Counted from the first letter of the stretch, positions 1 to 8,967 are shown. The stretch: 64,000 nucleotides of DNA from Acetatifactor muris (GCF_024623325.1 NZ_JANJZD010000007.1:1-64000), one strand, 5' to 3'. Notes: generated by a model from the letters alone, not told the origin. Numbers and translations are program-made.

Positions 1-16
1 TCATAGACTTACCTCC
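1..16 (-). promoter_or_regulatory. Ribosome-binding site and start codon of a gene leaving the left edge
   Basis: On the minus strand a perfect GGAGGT (16 to 11) stands six bases before an ATG at 4 to 2, so a minus-strand gene very probably starts here. Only its first codon is inside the window, so nothing can be said of its product. Confidence 0.5.
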
Positions 17-335
17 GTATAGCGGTATCAAAAGTTAAGGTTCAACTTTTAATACCTGTGATAGAAATATAGTCTATTGTCACATATTTTGCCTCCATAG
101 TCGAGGTACGCACTATCTACCGTTTACACTGCCTCAATTTTTCTGAAATTATAGATTGCAAATATAGCAGGCAATCTCATGGACTACCTGCCATATAAAA
201 TAAATAATATACTTTTGTACTATTCGAACTCTTTTTCCAGTTCGTTGCAAGTCCTGTTTTACATTGCTTTTTCTTACAAAATCGTATCATTTTGATGCGT
301 TTTTATCTCTCGTTTATATGGTTTCAAAGCTGGTG

Positions 336-354
336 TACCCAAATTGTACCCAAG
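336..354. repeat. Double GGGTAC motif, left copy (candidate integrase arm site or attachment-site part)
   Basis: The plus strand reads TGTACCCAAATTGTACCCA: two GTACCC units 11 bases apart, about one helical turn. The same 19 bases, with one change (T to C), recur in the same orientation at 11774-11792 on the other side of the restriction island. Tandem short repeats near both element ends are typical of arm-type binding sites of tyrosine integrases. That role is inferred; the duplication itself is seen. Confidence 0.4.
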
Positions 355-367
355 ATGAAATTTTGCC

Positions 368-393
368 AAAAGTTGTGACACGTCACAACTTTT
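368..393. repeat. Perfect 12-bp palindrome
   Basis: AAAAGTTGTGAC (368-379) and its exact reverse complement (382-393) are separated by two bases and flanked by T residues. It could be a bidirectional terminator (A-tract, stem, T-tract) for the small minus-strand gene at 442, or an operator. The two-base spacer and the symmetry suit a dimeric DNA-binding protein equally well. Confidence 0.5.
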
Positions 394-416
394 TAAAGCA
401 AAACTACGTTGCCACA

Positions 417-441
417 ATTGGTTACACACTGTGTAGCCAAT
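417..441. repeat. Inverted repeat directly after the small gene
   Basis: Arms ATTGGTTACACA (417-428) and TGTGTAGCCAAT (430-441) pair at 11 of 12 positions around a single central base. The dyad touches the stop codon of the minus-strand gene at 442. No T-run follows, so a simple intrinsic terminator is unlikely. The role is unknown. Confidence 0.45.
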
Positions 442-672
442 TCACATTTGTCTTTGCATATGTTTACCCAATACTGCACAACATTCGGCAAAGGCAAGCT
501 GCTGATACTGAGCATCTATCTCCTCCGCGCTTTTAAGAAAATCATCTAGCTTCTTTGCGCAATCGGACACTTTCCACATTTGCTGACTATGATACTGCTG
601 TTGCATTTGCTGCAGTTGAGCCTGTATTTGTTGCTGGTTAAAAATATTGTATATTTGATTTTGATTGAACAT
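442..672 (-). CDS. Small Gln-rich hypothetical protein (76 aa)
   Basis: The first half is unusually rich in Gln (several QQ pairs within residues 8-30) and the second half looks like an amphipathic helix ending in a Cys-Cys pair. I do not recognise the family for certain; short proteins of this style occur in phages and integrative elements of Clostridia. The start is supported by AGAGGTG a few bases upstream of the ATG. The gene is isolated, followed at once by a dyad, and lies in the A+T-rich island. No function is proposed. Confidence 0.5.
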   Translation of the reverse strand: MFNQNQIYNIFNQQQIQAQLQQMQQQYHSQQMWKVSDCAKKLDDFLKSAEEIDAQYQQLAFAECCAVLGKHMQRQM

Positions 673-723
673 TTTAGCACCTCTTTCATAACAATAAAGT
701 TCTATCTATTTAACAACTGCTTT

Positions 724-758
724 CATCATGACCGCATCATAACCATTTTGGTCATGAT
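724..758. repeat. 35-bp direct repeat, downstream copy
   Basis: Thirty-four of 35 bases match positions 949-983, which lie inside the AlbA_2-domain gene. This copy begins 17 bases past that gene's stop codon. Each copy also contains 9-bp inverted arms (ATCATGACC and GGTCATGAT) around a 16-base loop. In the matching frame it would encode the same HDQxGYDAVMM peptide as the gene, so it looks like a leftover of a duplicated 3' gene end. Confidence 0.7.
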
Positions 759-774
759 ATGATCATGAAATCCA

Positions 775-2130
775 TTATGAATAATATTTTTGATTTTTAC
801 TTTTTGGCTTATCTGGCAATGTCATCTTTAATTTTCCCTCTTTTACCAATGCGTTTAAATACTTTCTTCTAAAGCTCGTCCGACTATCAAATCCAAATTT
901 TCCCATAATTTCCGATATGGATCTTGCTTCTTTACAGAAATCCAAAATCATCATGACCGCATCATAACCATCTTGGTCATGATGACCATCATCACACAAC
1001 AATTTCAAATATTTATCACACGCCTTACAAAACACCATGATCCCTGATGCGCTTATATTATATTCCGGCAATGGCGCATCATACTTTGCACAAGCCTCTC
1101 TGATTTTGTCAAATCCCCTTCCCCATGCCTCAATCATTCCACTCTTAAAGAAAACACCCGCCAGTTTGGGATTATACGGCTTAGAAGAATGCTTCATGAA
1201 TAATTTATCTGCTGAATCTAACCCTGACGGCATTTCTCCATCATTCCAAACATATATTTTATCTTCATACACGCTGATTTGGATAGGATTGCAGCTACTG
1301 TAATCCTTATGCACAATTGCATTCAGCAAAATCTCACGAAAGGCATCCTGATGAAACATAAACTGCTCAACTCTTTGAATGCCATCATAAAAAATCAATG
1401 CTTTCAGATATTTCGTATAGACTAAATCAACTGTCTTATCCACCTGTTCAATGAGAGAACCATGTACTTCATCCTGATATCTCAAATCAGAATCGGAATC
1501 GCCAAAATAGCCAATCTTAATATAAGAACCTGTAACCCATTTCTCTGGATCTTTATAGAATGCCAACATTGCTGCTCTTATCAGATAACCATCTTCATCA
1601 ATTAGGTGAAGATTTTCCATCAATATTGTATCATCAACCTTTGTTTCTTCCTCTGTCAGCCTTCCTCTTCTTATCGCCTTTTCTTTCAGTAAATCAATTG
1701 CTTCTCTCCTTAAATCTGTCACTTTCAGCTTCGGTATTGGCATACCATCCCATGTTCTACCCTGTGATTTCAGAATTGCTTTGTCCAATTCTTTTCCTGT
1801 TATCGTTCTCATCGTGCTACCAGAACGATAAAAATATTTACCATGATAGCTAATGAGGGACGGGTACTTGTCTACAATAATCTCAATGTATTGCAAGTCA
1901 TTTTCATATAGCAAATTGACATCTGCTACAATGCCCATTGTATCTGTAATCTTATTTGGAATAGACTCCAATAGTTTTTTCCTATCTTTATCGCTAAGTC
2001 CAACAACCTCTCCATTGTCATTCTTGCCAATATAAAGTGTTCCTCCATAAGCATTCGCATATCCGCAAATCCACTCTAAAAAGTCATCATGCCATGATTC
2101 TTTCCATTCTATTGTCTGATGTTCCGGCAT
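775..2130 (-). CDS. AlbA_2-domain (Schlafen-type) putative ATP-binding/transcriptional regulator protein
   Basis: The N-terminal part (about residues 1-130) matches the AlbA_2 pattern: ETIEWK-like start, then YANAYGGTLYIGKNDNGEVVG. It is followed by a RecG-like C-terminal ATPase fold with FREILLNAIVHKDY and YEDKIYVWNDGEMPSG, as in proteins annotated as ATP-binding or helicase-like transcriptional regulators. The last 60 residues look like a winged helix. The ATG at 2130 is preferred over a GTG three codons upstream because AGGTG sits six bases before it. It lies downstream of the restriction operon in the same orientation, a common defence-island partner. Its exact job is unknown; a regulatory or defence role is inferred. 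Confidence 0.75.
   Translation of the reverse strand: MPEHQTIEWKESWHDDFLEWICGYANAYGGTLYIGKNDNGEVVGLSDKDRKKLLESIPNKITDTMGIVADVNLLYENDLQYIEIIVDKYPSLISYHGKYFYRSGSTMRTITGKELDKAILKSQGRTWDGMPIPKLKVTDLRREAIDLLKEKAIRRGRLTEEETKVDDTILMENLHLIDEDGYLIRAAMLAFYKDPEKWVTGSYIKIGYFGDSDSDLRYQDEVHGSLIEQVDKTVDLVYTKYLKALIFYDGIQRVEQFMFHQDAFREILLNAIVHKDYSSCNPIQISVYEDKIYVWNDGEMPSGLDSADKLFMKHSSKPYNPKLAGVFFKSGMIEAWGRGFDKIREACAKYDAPLPEYNISASGIMVFCKACDKYLKLLCDDGHHDQDGYDAVMMILDFCKEARSISEIMGKFGFDSRTSFRRKYLNALVKEGKLKMTLPDKPKSKNQKYYS
949..983. repeat. 35-bp direct repeat, copy inside the AlbA_2 gene
   Basis: This is the partner of 724-758 with one mismatch. Here it encodes HHDQDGYDAVMM, the linker just before the C-terminal winged-helix-like region. 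Its position at a domain border makes it a plausible recombination point for swapping the 3' end of the gene. Confidence 0.7.
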
Positions 2131-2309
2131 ACTTGTCACCTACTTTCTATCAAAATACTCTTGCATATGTAATATTATTGTACCTTTTGTAGAATCTATC
2201 TCCGAAAAATTGTGACATGTTATAGTTCTTCAGCAAATAAACTTCCCCTAATTCATTACACATGTGCAGCGAATCCACTTATACCTTGGAAACTATATGA
2301 ATTTCCGCA

Positions 2310-5300
2310 CTATTTTGCATACTTCTTAAAATTCTCCGCCTGTTCCAGCACTTCTTTATAGACATCATCTATTGTAACTGGCGGATAACCATATTTATCA
2401 AGCAGAATAATTAAATCCACCTGCAAAGTTGCCTTAATATCTTCTCTGGTAGACCAATCCGTATATTTTGCCTTATCATCTACAACTGTCCGAATTTCTT
2501 TCGATAATGCAATCATTTTATCATCTGGATATTCAAATTCATACTTCTTCGATACCGCAAGCAAAATATCATAGAAAGCTTTTTCCTCATAATCAATCCC
2601 TATATCTTGAAACGAATTTCTTTCCACTTTCAATTCCTGTATTAAGTCCGCAAGCTGATTTGCCACATCATCAAGAACCTCATTTGCAAATGCTTCGTCT
2701 TTCCTTCGATTATTATAGGTTTCTACAACTGCTTTCATTCGCTCAGAAAATTCAATACTTTTGATTTTATTTACCCGTTTAAACTCCTCAATCGCATAAG
2801 ACAGCAATCTCTGCAATGCTTTAATCTTCGTATTGGGCATAGCAATCTTTTCAATCCTTGCCATATACGCATCGCTGAAAATATCAACATCTATATGTTT
2901 CCCCGTTTCAAATAATTCCTCTATACCATTAGACTGTATAGCACTATCCAGCAATTCACGAACTTTGGCATTCATCTGAGAAGTATCTGGTGCTTCTCCT
3001 TTTGTCAGTTTAAACAATACCGAACGTACCGCCTGATAAAAATGCACTTTTTCAATATCTGCATTAGTAAACTGTTCACTAGAACTGCACAAATTAAATG
3101 CCTGTTTCATTTTTCTGACTACCGTCATAAAACGAAGTTCCAAATCCTGTGTCAACTGAACATACTCTACTGCTCTGTTCAGACAATTTAACTGTTCAAC
3201 TGGACTTCCCACATAGTAATCCTTTGCGTTAAATTTGTGAAACATCTGGTCTAATACTTCAAGCTGATCTAAAACAATTGTCACCGCCTGACTAACGTCA
3301 TCCAGTTCCTCTTTCTCAAAATTTGTATATTTGCGAAGTGCAACATTCATATTTTTCTTGATACCAATGTAATCGACAATCAAACCTCTATCTTTGCCCT
3401 CATAGACACGGTTCACTCTGGAAATCGTCTGTATCAATGTATGTTGCTGAATTGGCTTATCAATATAAATTGTATCAAGACATGGCACATCAAATCCCGT
3501 CAGCCACATATCAACCACAATCGCAATTTTAAAATTGGATTTTACACTCTTAAATTGCCTGTCCAATTCCTTCCTGTCTTCTTTTGTACCCAGCATCTCA
3601 TAAAGATCTTTTTCATCATCTTTATTTCTTGTCATGACAAGGCATACTTTCTCTATGGGTTTTAATTCCTTTTCCTCTCTCTCCGTTAATTCCACACCCT
3701 CCGGTGCTTTCCTCTTTTCTTTCCATTCCGGACGAAGTTCCATCAAATTCAGGTAAAATTCATAGGCTATCAGCCTGTTTGCACATACAACCATTGCCTT
3801 GCCAGCAACTGTCGAACCTTCTTCTACCCTTTTCTCATAATGTAATACAAAGTCCTTTGCTACTGCTTTGAGCCTGTCCGGATCGCCAATAATCGCATCC
3901 AAGTGCGCTACTGCTTTTTGGCTTTCTTCAATCTGTTCTTCAGATGTTCCAAGACTGGTACACTTATCATAATATTCTTCAATCTCCTGCAGCTTATCCT
4001 CACGCAATGTTACCTTTGCCGCCCGTCCATCATAAACAAGATTTACTGTTATTTCATCCTTCACTGCCTCTGTCATGGTATATGGATGCCCGACAATGTC
4101 TCCAAATACTTCCACCGTGGCATCAATCGGCGTTCCTGTAAAGCCAATATAAGTTGCATTTGGTAAGGAATCATGCAGATACTTGGCAAAACCAAACGTT
4201 TTATTTACGCCTTTTTCCGTAACTTTTACCTTCATATCAAGGTTAATCTGTGAACGGTGCGCCTCATCTGAAATGCAAATCACATTATACCTGTCTGTTA
4301 AAAGCTGTGTATCTTCCGTAAACTTCTGTATTGTAGTCAAATACACCCCACCGCTTGGTTTGCCCTGTAATTCTTCTCGCAGCTTCTCTCTTGACTCTAT
4401 GCTGATTACATTATTGTCGCCAATAAACTGTTTTGATGCAACAAATTGTTTGGAAAGCTGGTCATCTAAATCGGTTCTATCCGTAATAATTAAAATAGTT
4501 GGACTTTTAAAATAACTGCTTTTCATAATCATGCGGGTAAGGAAAAGCATTGTATAGCTTTTTCCACAGCCGGTCGTTCCAAAATATGTACCGCCCTTGC
4601 CATCGCCGTTCGGTTTCATGTGTGCTTTCACATTTTCATACAGATTGTTGGCTGCAAAAAACTGTGGATAACGACACACTACTTTTGTATTTTTGTCTGT
4701 AGCGTCAGGAAAATAGATAAAGTTCTTTATTACCGCAAGAAGTCTGTCCTGTGCAAACAAGCCATCTATCATTGTAAACAAAGAATTGATGCCATCCATT
4801 TCCTTGTCATCATCATGAACCTTTCTCCAAGCGTAAAAAAATTCATATGGCGTGAATAAAGAACCATACTTACTGTTTGCACCGTCACTGATAACCACGA
4901 ATGCATTGTATTTGAAAATTTCTGGAATATCTCTTTGATATCTGACTGTCAACTGCGTGTATGCATCCATTATGGTTGTGTTTTCCTGTATTGCAGTCTT
5001 AAATTCCAATACCACAAGAGGAAGTCCATTCACATAAATAATGCCATCGGGAATACGAATCTGATAATTATATCCCTCTATTTCTAATTGATTTACAATC
5101 TTAAAGATATTCTTTTTGGGTTCTCCGTAGTTTATTAACTCAATAAATATATCTTTCTTATTCCTATCCTCACGATTAAACACAAATCCGTCTATTATCA
5201 TGGAGAGAACTGCTTTGTTGGATTCATACAAAGTTCCGCCTACTGTGCGTAAAGAGAGAAGGATGCTGTCAATTTCGCTGTCTGTCAGTTCAGCCGAAGC

Positions 5301-5450
5301 ATATCGGGTGTGCAAATATTCTTTTAAATCGTCTACTATCAGAACTTCTGATTTTTCACGTAACAGTTCACTGCCTGTCTGATGTATGTAGTCTTTGTTT
5401 CGTAAAAGTTCTATGATAGATAGTTCTAATGCGCGTTCGTTGAATGACAT
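2310..5450 (-). CDS. hsdR: Type I restriction enzyme, R (restriction/translocase) subunit
   Basis: HsdR cuts unmethylated DNA after ATP-driven translocation, working with HsdM and HsdS. The 1046 residues hold an N-terminal nuclease with a PD-(D/E)xK core (Pro134-Asp135, then Glu149-Phe-Lys151), a superfamily 2 motor with a Walker A variant GTTGCGKS at 291-298, DEAH at 395-398, motif III GFTGTP at 436-441, and helicase motifs VDMWLTGFDVP and QTISRVNRVY. Length is normal for the family and all key residues are visible, so it looks functional. It is the last gene of the hsdM-hsdS-zinc ribbon-hsdR series, about 20 bases after the previous gene. The start ATG follows GGGAG. Confidence 0.95.
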   Translation of the reverse strand: MSFNERALELSIIELLRNKDYIHQTGSELLREKSEVLIVDDLKEYLHTRYASAELTDSEIDSILLSLRTVGGTLYESNKAVLSMIIDGFVFNREDRNKKDIFIELINYGEPKKNIFKIVNQLEIEGYNYQIRIPDGIIYVNGLPLVVLEFKTAIQENTTIMDAYTQLTVRYQRDIPEIFKYNAFVVISDGANSKYGSLFTPYEFFYAWRKVHDDDKEMDGINSLFTMIDGLFAQDRLLAVIKNFIYFPDATDKNTKVVCRYPQFFAANNLYENVKAHMKPNGDGKGGTYFGTTGCGKSYTMLFLTRMIMKSSYFKSPTILIITDRTDLDDQLSKQFVASKQFIGDNNVISIESREKLREELQGKPSGGVYLTTIQKFTEDTQLLTDRYNVICISDEAHRSQINLDMKVKVTEKGVNKTFGFAKYLHDSLPNATYIGFTGTPIDATVEVFGDIVGHPYTMTEAVKDEITVNLVYDGRAAKVTLREDKLQEIEEYYDKCTSLGTSEEQIEESQKAVAHLDAIIGDPDRLKAVAKDFVLHYEKRVEEGSTVAGKAMVVCANRLIAYEFYLNLMELRPEWKEKRKAPEGVELTEREEKELKPIEKVCLVMTRNKDDEKDLYEMLGTKEDRKELDRQFKSVKSNFKIAIVVDMWLTGFDVPCLDTIYIDKPIQQHTLIQTISRVNRVYEGKDRGLIVDYIGIKKNMNVALRKYTNFEKEELDDVSQAVTIVLDQLEVLDQMFHKFNAKDYYVGSPVEQLNCLNRAVEYVQLTQDLELRFMTVVRKMKQAFNLCSSSEQFTNADIEKVHFYQAVRSVLFKLTKGEAPDTSQMNAKVRELLDSAIQSNGIEELFETGKHIDVDIFSDAYMARIEKIAMPNTKIKALQRLLSYAIEEFKRVNKIKSIEFSERMKAVVETYNNRRKDEAFANEVLDDVANQLADLIQELKVERNSFQDIGIDYEEKAFYDILLAVSKKYEFEYPDDKMIALSKEIRTVVDDKAKYTDWSTREDIKATLQVDLIILLDKYGYPPVTIDDVYKEVLEQAENFKKYAK

Positions 5451-5470
5451 TATTTTTATCTCCCTTTTTC

Positions 5471-5812
5471 CTAAGTTCTATTATGTGCTTCCAACCAGCG
5501 TTTTTCACAAACAAAACACTTATTATTTACCAATTGAATTAACTTATGATCACTCCCCCAACAATTTGAGCAATATGGTATCTGTTGTTCATCGTCTTTA
5601 AGCGTAACATAGTTTTCTTCTTTATGCCTGATAATTTCTTGTTCTTTGGATATTTCTTTCTTTAGCCGTTCATTTTCTTCTGACAGCTTATACACATCAT
5701 TCTGTAAATCTAAAGCATCACGACTCAAATCTAATAGTTTACGGTACAAATCAATATTATCCGCTTTTTGTGCAATATTTATAACATCTTTAAATGCATC
5801 ATAAAACGCCAT
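5471..5812 (-). CDS. Coiled-coil zinc-ribbon protein inside the restriction operon
   Basis: The 113-residue protein begins with an acidic helical segment (MAFYDAFKDVINIAQKADN), continues as a heptad-like coiled coil (LSEENERLKKEIS region, about 50-75) and ends with a zinc-ribbon pattern CSNCW near residue 90 and CFVCEKRW near residue 110. The ATG at 5812 is chosen because AAGGAGA lies just upstream; the longer open frame overlaps hsdS and has no such site. It stands between hsdS and hsdR, which are normally neighbours, so it may act with or regulate the enzyme, or be a phage-type accessory protein. The function is not known. Confidence 0.7.
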   Translation of the reverse strand: MAFYDAFKDVINIAQKADNIDLYRKLLDLSRDALDLQNDVYKLSEENERLKKEISKEQEIIRHKEENYVTLKDDEQQIPYCSNCWGSDHKLIQLVNNKCFVCEKRWLEAHNRT

Positions 5813-5843
5813 TTCTTCCGTCTCCTTTACAAAAAATAATAAT

Positions 5844-7025
5844 TTAGCGGCTTGATAGTTGTGATACCATTGTATCACGCACAGTTTTAAGCCCAATTAT
5901 TTCAGCTTGATTTAAGGTGCGTACTCTTTCCAATGAAGAAAGTACTTTAGTAATTGATTCCATAGAAGATTTGCAAGGTAAGTAAATTGGTAATTCATAT
6001 TGTTTGGTAATTCCAATGTATGCCCTTGTACTACCACCACCAGCAAACGATTCTAAAACCGACTGAAAGTAGCTTGAAGCAAAATAATAACGCAAATATA
6101 TATTGCTCAACCACTTCTTTATACGATAATAAGTAACCTGTGGAGTTAAGATAATGTATTTATAGTTCATTGGGACAATAGCAACACGACCAAGTGTAGC
6201 TTTATGCGTCAACAATACATCATCAGGTTTTGCAAACCCTTTTCTAAGAGTCTTAGCTTGTTTTTCTGTAACGAAAGCACATTGAGAAAAGTCAACAAAA
6301 CCATCTGCGAGATTATTTGCCATAATAAATGGTACTCCTGAAGATACATAATCACTCACTTTTGGATGTATTTCTCCGTGATTACCGTCCATAGGAGCTT
6401 CAATATACTCCATATCTATCAAGTCTTGAACACGATACTTTGTCCAAGTCTTACCATTTGATATGTCAGCAGTATATTGATTATATAAAATACAAGAACA
6501 TTGTTCTGCTAAATTATCATTTATCTTCTGTTTAAGCTCAATTCTATCCTCCACAATCTTATATGCTTCAACAATTTTCTTCTGTTGTTCTATATCAGGA
6601 GCATATACTTGCATTTGTGCAAATTCATTCCATGGCATACTACCTCTAACACCACCAACTGCAATAAATGCTGCCTCTCTATCAAATTCATCTCTTTTAA
6701 ACCACATTTCCAAATATTCTGGTAAAATCTCATCAGGATTTTTTACTCTGAATATTGGATATGCAGGTGACATTATCGCAACGTCATACTCTTTCTGTCT
6801 TGCTATAGGTATCCTAGAATCTCTGCTAACCTGCATCAAACTAACCGCAAAATCATTTTTTCTTATCAATTTATATTTTGTCAAATCTGTCCCTATTGTA
6901 TTGGCAACAGAAGGAATAAAACATTTATCGATACTTACTCCCAACAAAACATTTGTTTCGTTGTTGAAGTTTCGTTCATCAACCCTAACAACCAGTTCTT
7001 CTATCGTCTTATAACCTGATTTCAT
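5844..7025 (-). CDS. hsdS: Type I restriction-modification specificity subunit
   Basis: HsdS recognises the bipartite DNA target and holds two HsdM copies. The 393 residues show the expected two-fold layout: a first target-recognition domain (about 1-150), a conserved helical spacer with QQKKIVEAYKIVEDRIELKQKIND, a second recognition domain (about 200-345), and a second helical spacer at the C terminus. The ATG at 7025 is chosen because AAGGAG lies 8 bases upstream, inside hsdM; hsdS then overlaps the end of hsdM by 17 bases, suggesting coupled translation. I saw no second partial hsdS copy or invertible repeats, so there is no sign of specificity switching in this window. Confidence 0.93.
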   Translation of the reverse strand: MKSGYKTIEELVVRVDERNFNNETNVLLGVSIDKCFIPSVANTIGTDLTKYKLIRKNDFAVSLMQVSRDSRIPIARQKEYDVAIMSPAYPIFRVKNPDEILPEYLEMWFKRDEFDREAAFIAVGGVRGSMPWNEFAQMQVYAPDIEQQKKIVEAYKIVEDRIELKQKINDNLAEQCSCILYNQYTADISNGKTWTKYRVQDLIDMEYIEAPMDGNHGEIHPKVSDYVSSGVPFIMANNLADGFVDFSQCAFVTEKQAKTLRKGFAKPDDVLLTHKATLGRVAIVPMNYKYIILTPQVTYYRIKKWLSNIYLRYYFASSYFQSVLESFAGGGSTRAYIGITKQYELPIYLPCKSSMESITKVLSSLERVRTLNQAEIIGLKTVRDTMVSQLSSR

Positions 7026-8580
7026 ACCCCAACTCCTTAAACACTTCCAAAAGGTCTGCTTTAGCCTTTTCCTCTTGCACCAATAATTCTCGTAATTCAC
7101 TTTGCAGAGTTTTCATCTTTATATCAAAATCAATATTCTCATCCCGATTCACAAACTCTATATATCTACTTGGCACAAGCGTAAATCCCTTTTCTGCCAC
7201 TTCATCATATTCCGCAGAATAACAAAATTCCGGTATATTCTTATAGGTATATTCATACCCTATCTGCTGCCAGTTATGGTACGTTTCAACCACTTTTGTC
7301 CTGTCCGCCTCTGTCATCTCTATGTATTTCTTTTCATATGGACTTCCTATCTGCCGCAAATCCATAAAGAGTATTTCCTTTTCCCGATTGCGATAATGTT
7401 TCTCCGTCCCATTCATATCTACTGTACGCTCTTTTTTATTCTTATTCAGTATCCAAAGTGTTACACTGATATCGGTCGTATAAAAAAGATTCCTTGGCAA
7501 TATCAGAATTGCTTCCACCAAATCATTTTCAATCAATCTCTGTCTGATTTTTAACTCCGTTCCATCATCCGACAATGCACCATTGGCAAGCAAAAAACCT
7601 GCCACTCCGTTTTGTGACATTTTTGACACAATGTTTAATATCCACCCATAATTTGCATTACTTGTCGGTGGTACTTCATATCCATTCCATCTTGCATCAT
7701 CTGTCAGTTCATCTGCGGCACGCCATTCTTTTTGATTAAACGGCGGATTTGCCATGATATAGTCCGCCTTCAAATCTTTATGCTGGTCATTTGTAAACGT
7801 ATTTGCCGCCATCTCTCCAAGATTCGCCGATATTCCCCGAATTGCCAGATTCATTTTTGCCAGCTTATACGTTGTATTTGTATATTCCTGCCCATATATG
7901 GACACTTTCTTTTTATTCCCATGATGCGCTTCAATAAACTTTATGGACTGTACAAACATACCTCCCGAACCGCAACATGGGTCATATAATGTTCCATCAT
8001 AAGGCTCTATCAACTCTGCAATTAAATTTACAATCGTTTTCGGCGTATAAAATTCGCCTTTCCCTTTTCCCTCTGCAATCGCAAACTTACTTAGAAAATA
8101 TTCATACATACGCCCAATAATATCGTTTTCTTTATCCTTTGTAGTGTCAATCTTATTGATTTCATCTAACAAAGATGCCAATTTAACCGTATCAATCTGT
8201 AAGCGGGAATAATAGTTATCCGGCAAAGCACCTTTCAGTATGGGATTTGTTTTCTCAATTGTAAAAAGCGCTGTATCTATCTTTAAAGCAATATCATCCT
8301 GCTTGGCATTCTCCATAATATAAGTCCATCTACTTTCTTGCGGCAAATAGAACACATTATCTTTTGTATAGAACGCAATATTATCCACAAATTTCTCCAT
8401 ACCATCTGCAATGATCCTCGCTCTCTGAGCCTCAAATTTATCACTTGCAAACTTTAGGAAAAATAAACTTAAAACGACATGCTTATATTCAGATGGTTCT
8501 ACCGAACCTCTCAATTTATCCGCAGACTTCCATAGAGCCTCCTCCATAGAAACTTCTTTCGCCTTTGCTTTTGCTGCCAC
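7009..8580 (-). CDS. hsdM: Type I restriction-modification DNA methyltransferase subunit
   Basis: This is an N6-adenine methyltransferase of 523 residues. It has the HsdM N-terminal helical domain (about 10-140), the S-adenosylmethionine motif DPCCGSGG at 200-207, and the catalytic NPPF at 278-281 characteristic of N6-adenine enzymes. GEFYTPKTIV, typical of HsdM, precedes motif I. It sits 13 bases after the small XRE gene and overlaps hsdS. All key residues are intact. Confidence 0.96.
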   Translation of the reverse strand: MAAKAKAKEVSMEEALWKSADKLRGSVEPSEYKHVVLSLFFLKFASDKFEAQRARIIADGMEKFVDNIAFYTKDNVFYLPQESRWTYIMENAKQDDIALKIDTALFTIEKTNPILKGALPDNYYSRLQIDTVKLASLLDEINKIDTTKDKENDIIGRMYEYFLSKFAIAEGKGKGEFYTPKTIVNLIAELIEPYDGTLYDPCCGSGGMFVQSIKFIEAHHGNKKKVSIYGQEYTNTTYKLAKMNLAIRGISANLGEMAANTFTNDQHKDLKADYIMANPPFNQKEWRAADELTDDARWNGYEVPPTSNANYGWILNIVSKMSQNGVAGFLLANGALSDDGTELKIRQRLIENDLVEAILILPRNLFYTTDISVTLWILNKNKKERTVDMNGTEKHYRNREKEILFMDLRQIGSPYEKKYIEMTEADRTKVVETYHNWQQIGYEYTYKNIPEFCYSAEYDEVAEKGFTLVPSRYIEFVNRDENIDFDIKMKTLQSELRELLVQEEKAKADLLEVFKELGYEIRL

Positions 8581-8593
8581 TCCTATATCCTCC

Positions 8594-8797
8594 TCAGTCT
8601 TTTGAAAATTCTAAAATATCGTCAACACCACACTCAAGCACATCACAAATTTTTGCAATCGTTTCCATGGAAACAAACTCGTCTTTATTAAGTCTTGTAA
8701 TGATATTTCCGCTTATCTGTGCTTTCTTTTGAAGTTCTGAATTTTTCATTTTCTTATCAATCATCAATTTCCACAAACGATTATAACTTACTTTCAT
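8594..8797 (-). CDS. Small XRE/Cro-type regulator heading the hsd operon
   Basis: The 67-residue protein is almost entirely a helix-turn-helix domain of the Cro/CI type (NSELQKKAQISGNIITRLNKDEF, then MSTIAKICDVLECGVDDIL-like C-terminal half). It starts after GGAGGG and ends 13 bases before hsdM. Such controllers commonly delay or balance restriction gene expression after transfer into a new host. It is probably autoregulatory, since a promoter lies just upstream at 8826-8855. That role is inferred from context. Confidence 0.85.
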   Translation of the reverse strand: MKVSYNRLWKLMIDKKMKNSELQKKAQISGNIITRLNKDEFVSMETIAKICDVLECGVDDILEFSKD

Positions 8798-8825
8798 TCG
8801 CCGTTTCCCTCCAAATATATTTTAC

Positions 8826-8855
8826 ATTATATCACTATATCGTTGTGTTTTCCAA
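8826..8855 (-). promoter_or_regulatory. Promoter of the XRE-hsdMSR operon
   Basis: On the minus strand TTGGAA (8855-8850) is followed after 18 bases by a perfect TATAAT (8831-8826). The start codon of the XRE gene lies about 30 bases on. Between the boxes GATATA occurs twice, eight bases apart, a possible regulator contact. Confidence 0.6.
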
Positions 8856-8967
8856 TGTTTTTATGTTATTTATCACATTTTTCTTGTAATAAAAGAGCAT
8901 GACCAACACATGCTCTTTCCTTTTTACCATTTGTTCTGCAAAAAAATCAAATCTTTCTTTATAAAAT

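Larger units (their letters stand above)
17..441. other. Non-coding region with dyad symmetries at the left end of the island
   Basis: I see no convincing gene here. The stretch is A+T-rich. It holds a weak hairpin at 30-50 (AAAAGTT arms), an unconvincing 18-codon minus-strand reading frame at 42-98 without a ribosome-binding site, a double GGGTAC motif at 336-354, and two strong dyads at 368-393 and 417-441, listed separately. It probably contains the leader of the gene that runs off the left end and the tail of the small gene at 442-672. Confidence 0.5.

Noticed and set aside
302..312. TTTTATCTCTC at the left end resembling TTTTACCTCTC at the guaA stop codon (11845-11855) as an attachment-site core
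   Set aside because: Only 10 of 11 bases in A+T-rich sequence and at unequal distances from the GGGTAC motifs; chance cannot be excluded.
264..536. Plus-strand 90-codon frame near the left end
   Set aside because: It crosses both palindromes and the double GGGTAC motif and has no ribosome-binding site; more likely non-coding.
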